NCBI GenBank assembly: GCA_023548195.1
Contig: JAJHZJ010000699.1
Coordinates: 3,257,175 to 3,321,174, forward strand
Origin: Bettongia penicillata ogilbyi
Lineage: Eukaryota; Chordata; Mammalia; Diprotodontia; Potoroidae
Length of the DNA: 64,000 nucleotides
Direction: 5' to 3'
In this document: one piece after another, positions 22,022 to 34,000 of the stretch
How the letters are laid out: each line of letters starts with the position of its first letter
Numbering within the stretch: the first letter of the stretch is position 1
The notes under the pieces: generated by a model
Told to the model about the DNA's origin: nothing
Seen by the model: only the letters and a program-made list of their open reading frames with translations
Databases searched by the model: none
Made by a program: the position numbers and the translations under genes

Positions 22022-25000
22022 GACAGAGAGCACAGGGTGAGTTGAATAGGAAGGGATCATATCTAAAAAAAATAAAATTAAGGGATGAGAGGAGTATATT
22101 GGAAGGAGAAAGGGAGAAATGGAGTGGGGCAAATTATCTCCATAAAAGAGGTAAGAGAAAGCTTTTTCAGTGGAGGGGAAAAGGGGGGAGGTGAGAGGGA
22201 AAAAGTGAAGTTTACTCTCATCACATTTGGCTCAAGGAAGGAATAATAACATGCACAGTCAATTTGGTATGAAAAGCTATCTTACACTACAGGAAGTACG
22301 GGAGAAGGGGATAAGTTGGGTGGGGGGACGATGGAAGAGAAGGTAAATGAGAGGAGGGAGTAATTAGAAGTAAATACTTTTGGGGAGGGATAAGGTCAAA
22401 AGAGACAATAGAGGAAATGGGGGCATAGGATAGGATGGAGGGAAATATAGTTAGTTTTACACAACATGACTGTTAGGGAAGTCACTTGCAAAACTGCACA
22501 TAGATAGCCTATATTGACATGCTTGCCCTCTCAGTGGGGATGGGTGGGGAGGGAAGAAGGAAGAGAAGTTGGAAAAGTTTTAGGAACAAATGTTGGGAAT
22601 TGTTTTTGCATACAACTGGGGAATAAGAAATACAAGTAATAGGATATAGAAATCTATCTTGCTCTACAAGAAGAGAGAAGATGGGGATAAGGGAAGGGAG
22701 GGGTGTGATAGAAGGGAGAGGAGATTGTGGGAAGGGGTAATCAGAATGTATGGTGTTTTGGGATGGGGGAAGGGGAGAGATGGGGAGAAAATTTGTAATT
22801 CAAAATTTTGTGGAAATGAATATTGAAAACTAAATAAGTAAATGAAACACCCTCTATTAACAAAAATACATATAGAAGATATCCATGCTGGAAATGATAA
22901 TTTTAAGGAAACTCGGGATTTGATTTTTAAGATATCTCAAGACTTCCAGAATGATGGAATAGCTCTTTGGTGCTTTTAACCAGGGAAGGACAGCCAGGTA
23001 TAGGCAATTATCAGCCCATACCTGATTTCTCATGTCTGTAAAATCTTTAAGACTACTTCACAGTATTTATTATAGTGCAATTAATAAATGAGATTCTTTC
23101 AATAATTTATGTTTTTAACTTGTTGGTTCATAGACTATCAAATACATTTATTAAATACTTGATCAGAGGAAAGAGTGCCAGGAAATCGATTTTGGAAGAG
23201 TAAAATGACACTGAGAAGAAATTCTTCGTGGGAAGAATATCAGACAATAGCTAACAAATATTATTTAGAAATAACACTATGGATTGAAAAAGGAAAATAA
23301 AAATGTTAACATGCGTTTATCAAAAGTTAGAGAGTGTTGGGAATTATAAGTAGATGAGATAGGTTCTACTTTTGTGTAATCTATGAAGCATATATTTCAT
23401 AGTAAAGGTATGATTTTAAGAGCTATTTGAACAGTGAGGAATATGGATTAGTGAGTAAGAGTAGAATAGAATGAGGTAATGAAAAAGAAAAAGTTTGAAC
23501 AAATTTCTCAGAATCCAGTGCCACTGGGGAAACAAGAAACAAACCTAGATTGTGGGACAGGAGGATCTTAGGAGGGGAGAGGAGATTAAAGAAATGTGAT
23601 AACTGGTAATCATATGATTATAGTTTGAAGTTGGAAGGAACCTGAACTATCACATTATCAGAGTTGGAAGTAACCATTTAGTTCAACTCATACATAAAAT
23701 CAATATATAGTGATACATGACAAGTGGGCATCCTTTCAAGGCAGCCCATTCCATTTCTTGATAACTTTTCTTGTTAAGTTTTTTTTCTGAAATCTAACCT
23801 TTGCCTCTTTAAAACTTCCATCCATTTTTGCTGTGTACTTCTGGGTCCAAATAGAACAGATCTAGCCCCTCATCTGCGTATCAGTCCTTCAGATATTTGA
23901 AGAAAATCATCACATGTCCTTGGAGTCTTTTCTTATCTATCCGCAATTCTTTAATAAAATTTTGCATAACATGATCTCAAGCCCCATCATCATTGCCTTC
24001 CTCTTGTCACTATCTTATAAAAAGTCTCTAAAGACTCAGAGCTTCAGAGTTGAAAAGCCCCTTCATTTTACAGATGAGGAAGCTGAAGCAAAGTTACGTG
24101 ACTCGTCCAAGTTTACAGCTACTGTCAGAGAGAGTATTTGAACATTTTTGTTGTTGAGTCACCTTTCAGTCATATCTAACTTTTCATGACCTTATTTGGG
24201 GTTTTCTTGTCAAAGACGCTGTTTTCTTCTCCAGCTCATTTAAAAAGGAGGAAACTGAGGTAAACAGGTTCAAGTGACTTGCCCAAGGTCACACAGCTAG
24301 TAAATGTCTGAGACCAGATTTGAACTCAGGAAGGTGATTCCAGGCTCGGTGCTGTCTTCTCCATCATCTAGCTGCTCCAGATGAGGACATAGGTTTTCCT
24401 CTTTCTAAGTCAGTACCTCTCATAGATCACCCCTTACACCATGGTAGCTAGAACTGAACGAGGTCTGAGAAGGATACAGTTCAGTAGGATCATCACTTTC
24501 CTTTTCCTAGATCTATGCAGCCCAAGATCACATGAGCTTTTTTGACTGCTATTTCCCTCTCTGATTCATACTGAATTTGCAATCCACTAAAACTTCGTTT
24601 TCAGAATTGTTGCCTAACCATGCCTTCCTCCATGTTTTATTTCTGAAGGTGTTTTTATTTAGTTTTGGTTTTTGTCCCTAAATATAAAAATAATCCTGTT
24701 AAATTTTGATGTGCCCTTTAGGTCCTCAAGTGCAGCCCTTTGAATCCAAACTTCACAGAACAAGTCCCAGGATTCAAAGGGCCACATTTGAGGACCTAGA
24801 GGGTCATGTGTGGCCTCAGTGCCACAGGTTCACCACCCTACCATGTCCAGATCTCCCTTACATCCTCATATTTTCTTCAGTTATAATAGCTGTCCTTCTT
24901 AGCTTGGTCTCATAAGCAACATGCCATCTACGTCTTCTCATTTAAGTCATTAATAAAAATGTCAATAGCACAGGATCAAGTACAGATTTTTAAAGTACTC

Positions 25001-28000
25001 CATTGGAGAAATTTTTCCACATTAACATTGAACCTTGAAAAACTCTTTTTGAGTTTGGCCATCCAACCAGTTTTGAATCTATCCAGTTGTATCATTACTG
25101 TTTAATCTATATCTCTCTACCTTTTTCAGAGGAATTGCATTGTTGAAAGCTAGGTTTAAATCTAAGTAAAGTAAAGTATGGCCATGGCACTCTCCTAAAC
25201 TATTAGTTTAGTAATCTTTTTAAAACCAAAATGATAATAGTCTAGTATCAGCTGTTCTGGTGAAGTCATGCCTTTGTAATCCCTACTTCACTTTCACCAA
25301 ACATTTTTTAAATTAATATATTTTAAAATTTCCCCAGAACTGGAAGTCAAACTGTTCTAAAACGATTATAACCAGAACAGTCCTTTTCCCTCTTTTCAAA
25401 ACCCAGAAACTTGCCCTTCTATTTCGTTTCCCTTTTCTATGATGTTTCATATATAACAGATAGTGACTCAACAGCCAGATCTCCTTGTCCTTTCAGGACT
25501 GAAGGATGTAATTTATCTGGGCTTAATAACTAAAAATCATCAAGGAAAAATAGATGCTTTTTTACTAACTCCTTATATGATTTGGTTACTAATTCTGTTA
25601 GCTATTTTTGCTCTGTCATTTCCAATGTAAAGTTCATTTTCTAAAACAAGAATTGTGAGCCGGTCTGCTTTCTTTGTTAATTATTTTTCTATCTACCCCA
25701 AGCAAAGGACCTATTTTTTTATCCTTTTTTTTCTCCCAGTATAGTTAAAAATATGCTTTTGTTTTCCTTGTAACTTACCTTGACAACCTCAGCTTATTCT
25801 GAATTGTATCATTATTGAAATAAGTTGAACCAAGCCTTAGAGATTATCCAGTTCATTTTAAAGATGAGGAAACTGAGGCCCATAGAAGTAGTGATCAAGT
25901 AGATAATGAGTAATTGAACTCTTGTAATTACTAAATTAAGTTGATCTTAAACTTAATCTTTTTACTGGTTAGGCAGATGATGTCCCAAGAAGTCAAGTGG
26001 TCATTTTGTACATGAATTTTGAATTTCATTAGGATAATAAGTATTTTAGTTGAAAGGATCTTATTGGCCTGCATGATTTATATTGGAAAACATTTCTTGG
26101 AAAGTCATAAGCTATTTTATGTTCTATATCTATATCATTAAGGGACAGATTGTGGTTTTTTTTCTTAAACTTACACATATTTTTATACTCAGTATCTGAT
26201 ATTTTATTCCTAAGGGCGGGTCGATGTAGGCCTGGAATATGTTTTCGTCTATTCAGCAGACTGCGATTTCAGAATATGTTGGAATTTCAGACACCAGAAC
26301 TTCTGAGAATGCCACTGCAGGTGGGAATTTGATTGAAAACTTTGAACAATAGGATTTATTGATACTGAACGTGCTGATATGACTTACTTTTAAGAAAACA
26401 TAATTGCAAACATTCCAAACTCACAAAGCAAATGTTTTAGGGAGTATTTATTTGCATTACAAAAGGAAAATTTATCCTTTAAATGTTCTTTTAAAGTTAA
26501 TGCTATCACTTTTGTAGTAAAATTTCAGTATTTCAGTTTATGGGAAATTTAAATAATTGCCCATGTTATTGAGAATATGTATTTATGTACAGTTTTTCAA
26601 TACCACATTTCCTAAGTTCATTTCTGTATGATTTTCTTATGTTTTCACTTGTTTTAGAAAATAAACAGATATAGTCATTTCAGGTAAAAGAACCTTTCTT
26701 AGTTTTTAAGAGATGATGCCAGAGTATATTGGTTTCCTAGGTTCTAGGACACTAGGTTATCTTTTATGTTATCAGTTCTTGCCACTTCAATATTGTAGTA
26801 AACCTGGTCTTATAAAGATACTTTCCCTCCCTCCCAGTCCCTTGTAGGTAAGCCAGCCCTTCTTTTTAGGCACTTGTCAAGCTCTGTAGGATCTGATTTT
26901 TCTATGCTTAGGGCTGCCACATAAAATGTATTCTGGAATTTAATTTAAAACTATATATTTTCAAAAATTTTATTTTAGAGCTCATTTTAAAAATCCTATA
27001 CTGCTTTGATGAGTGGCCGAAATTATGAAAGTCAGTGTTAGAGGTTAATTTTATTGTCTTTTTCAAAATACGTTTGCTGATTTTGATTTACAGGAGCTTT
27101 GTTTACATACCAAACTATTAGCACCTATAAACTGTCCCATTGCTGACTTTCTTATGAAAGCCCCAGAACCTCCACCAGCTTTGATTGTTAGAAATGCTGT
27201 TCAGATGCTCAAGGTAAGTGTCTTAATGGTATCAGTCTGTAATTGCTTTTGTACTCTTGTATATAGTTGTACCTCTTAAGAATACATTTTTATTGATATC
27301 TTTTATTTGTATGTTATCTACATTCCCCCCATAACCTTTCCATATTCCTCCCCACCCCAACCCCGAGAGATCTGTCCTGTGTAACAGAAAGTATTTTAAA
27401 AAAAAAAAAGAGGATGATGAAAAGACAACTGGCAAAAACCAATCAGTATAATGAAAAAAAATCTGAAAATATATGCAATGTTCCAGTTTGAACTTCCCAC
27501 TTCTGCAGAGAAGTTGAGGGTAGAAGGTGTCTTCTTGTATCTCTTTGAGTCTAACTGTTCTTTGTAATTTTGCAACGTTCACCTTCAGTTGTTTTGTAGT
27601 TGGTTTTTTCCTCTATTTACATTATTGTCATTGAGTACATTGCTTTCTTACATCTGCTTGCTTTACTCTACGTCAGTTCAGTCTTTTTGTGTTCTTTGTC
27701 TTCCATCGTATTTATAATATCTTAGTAATACTCCATTTCATTCATATACTATTAATTTTTTTTAGCCATTTGCTAATCAGTAGGCCTCAATTTTGAGTTC
27801 TTTGCCCAGACAAAACATGTGGCTATATATATTTTGATGTATATTGGAGCATTTTTTTATGACTTCCTTGAGCTATATACCTAATAGTTTTCCAAAATTG
27901 TGGTAACTCTTGTAATTCATGTTATTTTTGTACTTCGTAACTTTTCCACCAATAAACTAGTATACCTAGTGTATGCAATCCCAGCATAACTATATATACC

Positions 28001-31000
28001 TTTTTCATCACCTTTGCCCATTTGCTGGGTGTGAGATAAAATCTCAAGTTGCTTTGATTTGCTTTTCTCGTGTCATTAGTGATTTGGAACATTCTTTCAT
28101 ATGGTTAATAAAAACTACTCACTTTTAAATACAAATACGATTAATAATAAAGTATAACAATATTTTACATCCCAAATAAGTATTTTTGAAGCAAATTGCC
28201 ACTGTGTTTCTGATAAGAAGACAGAGGAATAATGTCAGTCTTCAAACATTTGAAAGGTTGCCATATGGAAAAGGGATCAGATTTATTCTGCTTAGCTCTA
28301 GAGGAGAGACTGGAATCACTGAATAATAATTAGAAAGAGGTAGATTTGTCTCAGTTTAAGAACTTTCTAATGCTTAGCGATGTCCAAAAAAATATAATGC
28401 ATTCCCTTATAAAGAAACAAGATTCTCCTCGCTCAGGGTATTCACTAAGACTTGATGAGCCCATGTTAGGGATCTTGTAGACAAGATTTGTGCATTGATT
28501 TTGGAGTTGGACTAGATGACCTTAAAGGTCCCTTCCAACTCACATTCTGTGTGTATGGGAAATAGCAGTGAAATATTCTATTTTATTTTCTTTAATATGG
28601 ATGTAAAATTTTGTTTAGTATGATTAATTAACTGGGTATGACAGTAACGTCCAATTAAATTTGGCTGTGTCATTTATTTAGACAATAGATGCCATGGATA
28701 CCTGGGAAGATCTGACTGAACTTGGATATCATTTGGCTGACTTGCCAGTAGAACCTCACCTTGGTAAAATGGTCTTGTGTGCTGTCGTTTTGAAGTGTCT
28801 GGACCCTATCCTTACCATTGCCTGTACTCTAGCATATAGAGATCCTTTTGTGCTACCCACGCAAGCTTCTCAAAAGCGTGCAGCCATGCTGTGTAGGAAA
28901 CGTTTTACTGCAGGCACCTTTAGCGACCATATGGCACTTCTGAGAGCTTTTCAGGTACTGTCATTATCATTTTATATATGCAAAGAGTACAGGTTTTGCA
29001 GATTTCAGGTGTACATAATATGGGGAGAAAATACTTAAAATCTCAAAGGTGTTTAGTTACATTTACCATATGTTATGTATGTTATTCTGTTAAAGTCCTG
29101 TGTTGTATATACTGGGTGGTTGGAGGTTATAGCATTGCAACAGAAGCTCTTATAGTAAGTGGCAAGGACTTTGAGTATTAGCCTAGTGGTGTATTTGGAG
29201 GGCTAGCATGCCTAAATTTCAAAAAATTCATCACTAGAAGGTTGACTATTGGATGGTGGGTATTTTTGATTACAGAAACTCATGGAATCACCTACTAAAG
29301 TGTAAAATACTTATGATATATGTTTGTGCAGGGGAAATACCTCTACTCATGAAATCACAGCTCTTTTAAAGTATTTAAGCATGTGTTACTTGGACCTTTT
29401 TTTTTTAGTAATAGTCATCTCAGAAAATAGGACGATAGTACCTTCAACAGTAGCTGGTGCATTAAAGAGTATTAGTATCTTTTTTTTTGCTTTCACACTG
29501 TAGTCCTTAGAGTAAGCATATACATATTTTATTTGGGGATAGGAAGAGCAGTAAGAATTAGGGATAGTGGAAAGGTCAGGAAAGCCTCCCAGAGGAGGTG
29601 GCACATGAACTCCTGAACACCAGGTAGAATGAAGATGAGAATCCATTCTAGGAGCAAGTTCTGTATAGAGGTACAGAGTGTTAACTTTATGGAACAAACA
29701 GTAGGCCAGTGTGACTGGCATGTAGAGTTACTCCAAATGGGAACAATGTGAAATGACAGTACCTGGCTGAAGTCAGATTGTGAAGCGTTTTGAATGCCAG
29801 ATGGAGGAGTTTATGTTTTATTATAGAGGTAAATAAGAGACATTGAAGTGACATGGCCAAACTTGTGTTTTAGGAAGATTATTTTGGCAGTTGTGTGGGA
29901 GGGGAGAGATTGGAAGCTGGGTGTTCAGTTAGGATGCTGTTATATTACAGCCAATGAGAAGTAGGAGGCCTGAACAAAAATGGGATCTTTGTGAGTACAG
30001 AGAAGAAAGTGAAATCAAAAAACACGGAGGTAACATCGGTAAGATTTGGCCATTGATTGGACAAAGTCAGGGGATAATTGTGAGGTTATTAACCTGAATT
30101 GCTAGGAGGTTAGTGGTACCCATAGGCATCAGAGGGAAGTTTGGAAAGTTTGTGTGTAAAGATAATGAGTTCAGTTTTAAGCATGTTGAATTTTAAGATG
30201 CTTATGAGAGAACCTCCTTCAGGTGTCTAGTGGGCAGGTGGTGGAAGGGGAACTGCTATTCACAGGAAGGATCAGGATTCGATTTATAAGCCATCTTGAG
30301 ATGATGATTGAATCTGTGGGAGCTGATCACTGAGAACATGTGAAAAGAAAAGAGAAGTGTGTCCAGGACACTTGGGGAAAGTATGTCTTTTTTTTTTTTT
30401 TTGCTCAAATACCAGAGTCTTTAGAGAAGTAATGTGATGTATTTGGTTTGAATTCTGCATTTAGGCCTAAGAAGAGCTGAATTTTAAGTCCATCTTTGAA
30501 ATCCATTATAGTGGAGAGTATTTGAGAGGAGGAGGGATTTTAACAATGTCACGAGACCAGGAAGGACCAGAACTGCCACTGGATTCAGCAACTAAAAGAA
30601 TATTGGAAACTTTAAAAGATAGTAGTGTTAGTTGTTTTGTTGGGGTTTTTTTCCCTAGGAGTTTGGCAGATTTCAGATGTGTGTATTACGGGGGAGAAAA
30701 AGCTTAAAATTTCAAGTGTTCAGTGACATTTACTGAGAAAGAGAGCCAGACTACAGATCCTTAATCTGCTGATAAAGATTATCTTATTGTATCCAGACAC
30801 AATTATCTTCTTTTAGGACTGTATCTTTATGTTGATGTTTTTGGTTCTTAATATCTTTGTTTGGCATAAGAAATAGTATTTCAGTACTTTAAGAATATAT
30901 AATTTCAGTCATATTGGTCTCCTTCACTAGTGTAGCTCAGATAATCTTAATGCCTTAATAAATGGTCTGCGAGTTGTAACAAGAAAGTGAATCATTTCAT

Positions 31001-34000
31001 TCGTAACCTTCTAGTGATGAACCCTTCCCAACTTAGCTAAGGTAGTTCTTAGATGAAAGACATATAATCTGTTGGTACCCTAATATTAGAAGTCTTTGTG
31101 ATTTAGTAGAACCTGCTATAATTTGTGTAATATATCTGTAGCCTTCATGAACCTAACAGTGTCCATGATGAAATATCAAGTCAACAGGCATTTATTAAGG
31201 GCTTACTTTGTGCCAGGCACTGTGCTTAGTGTACAGTAGAATTTCAGTGGAAGATACCAAAAATATAATTTTTTAAAAAGATTCTTACACTCTGTGACCA
31301 AAAATATAATGGTAAAGGAGAGACAACAAAGTATAGTATTAGAAGCAGGGAGATAAACAGGAAGCAACATGAGAAATGGGAAATAGTGGGAAGTAGTATA
31401 TTTAAAAAAGAAGATTGTATATTTTGCCACTTCCCAAGATAGAAGATGTAGGATCTTAAGCACAATGTAAAAAACGTTGGATTTAGATTGTAGAACCTGG
31501 ATTAAAAATTCTCCTCAGCCACTAAGGAACCTGTCAAAAACACTAAGGTTCCATCTTGGACATCTTGTGATCTATTTTAACAGTTCTAAAATGTGTTCTT
31601 TATTATTTTTTAAAAAGTTTTCTAATATAATTGCACATATATCTAGAGCCCAATAAATAGAGCTCCATGCAGAATTCTTTTGACTCCTGTGGTGTTCATG
31701 GGACTAGGAATGCTTATCGTATAGTTGAAAATTTACATATACCTATTACTTGCAAAGCATTATTAACATTATAACTACTAAATATTGTAGTCTGCCGCTA
31801 GGCAGATAAGCCTTAGAAAGAATATTGAAATAATGTTTTGTTTCGCATTTTTTATTTTAATTTCTCTCTGTCCCTCAAAACAGAAAACCTGGCTAGAAAA
31901 GAGGGAGAGGGAAGACGGGCAAGAGGATTCTGTCATTTGAGGGTCTTCCTGCTTTTGCTACTACTCTGCTTCCTCCTGTTTATCTGGAGTAACTTCCATT
32001 ACTGCATAGGCAGTTTACAAACGTCCTTGCTTTCCAGCTCCATTTAAGGAAGGGGAGAGTTAGGGCTTTGACCTAAGGACCTAAGTGATGGCTATAAATT
32101 TCTGCAGCATACATTATTTTGAAGTTTCATTAGCAATTGGATATTCTCCCTGTCCTAGGAGGAGGACAAGAGAATGAATCAAGTATCAATCACAGTATAG
32201 AATTTTGGGGGTTTTTGGAGTTAGCAATAGCAGAAAGTAAAAGTAAATATTGTTGAACCTTTCCCAATTTGGGACTTGAGGTAGCGTCATTGAAGCCCTT
32301 CCCTGCACTTAATGAACAAGTAAGTTAAGGAGCTTTTGCTTCATTTGATAAATTAGAGGATCACAGAGTCCAAGAATTTGAAAGTCAAAAGGGCTAAACA
32401 TTACTGATTAACTGATGCATGAAGAGACTCCCCTCTTGAAGACCTCGAAGAAGGCCTAAGATAATTTTTAAAGGTTAATAAAATACCAGAAGAAGAAAAG
32501 CAAACTAGAGAGATAAATTAGGTCTTAGTTTTCAGTAATGCTGCTGGGCATGTTTTAGATGTTCATTAAGTATTGTTTTATCTTCTCCATAGGCATGGCA
32601 GAAAGCACGAAGTGATGGCTGGGAGCGAGCCTTTTGTGAAAAGAATTTTCTTTCACAAGCTACAATGGAAATCATTATAGGCATGAGAACTCAGTTGCTT
32701 GGTCAGCTTAGAGCATCAGGTAAAGTTCCAAAATAGTTACTATATTGAGCATAAGCACTGGCTCATACTTACGATATTTTTTAGCAGTGACAGCTTATTT
32801 TTGTCATGCAGAGTACACATCAGGTTGCACATATTAGGTTTAACAAAATGCATTGTGGAATTTTACTTGTCTGTTTTTAGGCTTCTCATCTTTAATTGGT
32901 ATTAAAACACCTGAAATTAAGATAAACCTGCAAAATAACATGCACTTACCTACTTGTGACTAGTATTTTCTTTTTCTTCTCTATTCCTCTCTCCCTCCTT
33001 CCCATTTTTTTTCTCCCAGTATACACACATACCACATACCTTGTAACAAATATTGTATGGCCAACATTTTGACTGAGGAATTATAAAAATTAACATTTGC
33101 TTGTTCCTTCCAGTGATTAAGGTTACTGCCACAACTCTATGTCTTTTCATCCTGTATATGATTCTTATCCACCTCCTATGTGTCTGCCAAAGGGGGCTAA
33201 CTGATATGCTAAAAGATTTCCTTGCCTTTTCCTGACATTAAGAAAATAACAGTGGAGCACTGTGGTTGTCCACCTGTCTTCCTTTATCCTTTTAGTGTGA
33301 TGTTTTTATGTATTTCCTCTTTTACTCCATTTTTCTTCCACGTTTTGCACTGGTTACATATTATAGCCTGCTCACACATACCATATACTTCTTCATTGGC
33401 CTCTGAGAGGTTTATTTTCAGTTCTTTGAAGACTTGTATTTCAAGCCTTATACCACCACAAGTAGAATATTGGTATTAAAAAGATGGACCTTAATTTCAA
33501 GGGAAGCCTTGGAATTATTAAAGAAGCTTTCCTGTTACCCAAAGGCAATCCAGGCCACTCTCTGCCTGTTTATCTCTTGTCTAAATCATTGCATTTCCTG
33601 TCTAAGATATGTATAGTGATAGATGTTCTGTAGGTTGTCCAAATACAAGTCATAATTTGGGTAATAGATGATCTTCATGCACTTGGTCTTTCCTGTGGAA
33701 TGATCAGGCGATTTTTTTTGTTTTTTGAGTGGTTATGGCTCTCTTCTAGGAGGTATTACAATAATCCATGCCTAGATGCAACTAACACAGTGTCATCTGC
33801 AGATATTAGCATCTGGAATACTTCATTGTCCTGCTTCAGCTTACGCTTAGTATTAGATCTCCTCCATCATAGTGACAAACACCTGTGGCAAGCATAGATA
33901 CTCATACCTCACCAGATAATGAGGTTAAGGAACAGACTTACTTCTGGTACAATTTTTTAAGAATTCTGGAATTATTATTTTGGATGGAATATATACCTTG

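Larger units (their letters stand above)
17197..22863 (+). mobile_element. HAL1-C, split by nested HAL1-D
   Basis: Outer element: 17197-18282 (5' UTR and start of ORF1) and 21101-22863 (rest of ORF1, 3' UTR with CA tract, purine-rich blocks and A-rich end). Begins GGTGGAGCTAAGATGGCAGA. Target duplications with one mismatch imply an older insertion than HAL1-A. Sense to YTHDC2, within the 14.5-kb intron. Confidence 0.85.
23610..25815 (-). mobile_element. Ancient CR1/L3 LINE, ~2.2 kb, reverse
   Basis: Reverse of a CR1-type 3' end and ORF2: GAAGTTGGAAGGAACCTGAA, AAGGCAGCCCATTCCATTTC, GAACTGAACGAGGTCTGAGA, ATGCAGCCCAAGATCACATG, AATGTCAATAGCACAGGATC, CATCCAACCAGTTTTGAATC and TTGAAAGCTAGGTTTAAATC occur in the right order. 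Split by SINEs (about 24020-24376) and a hairpin element (about 24700-24840). Highly diverged, so probably pre-therian in age (inference). Confidence 0.75.

Noticed and set aside
31838..32047. 69-codon frame with a Leu-rich hydrophobic segment, a possible small membrane protein
   Set aside because: No supporting splice sites, conservation evidence or domain; length is within chance expectation.
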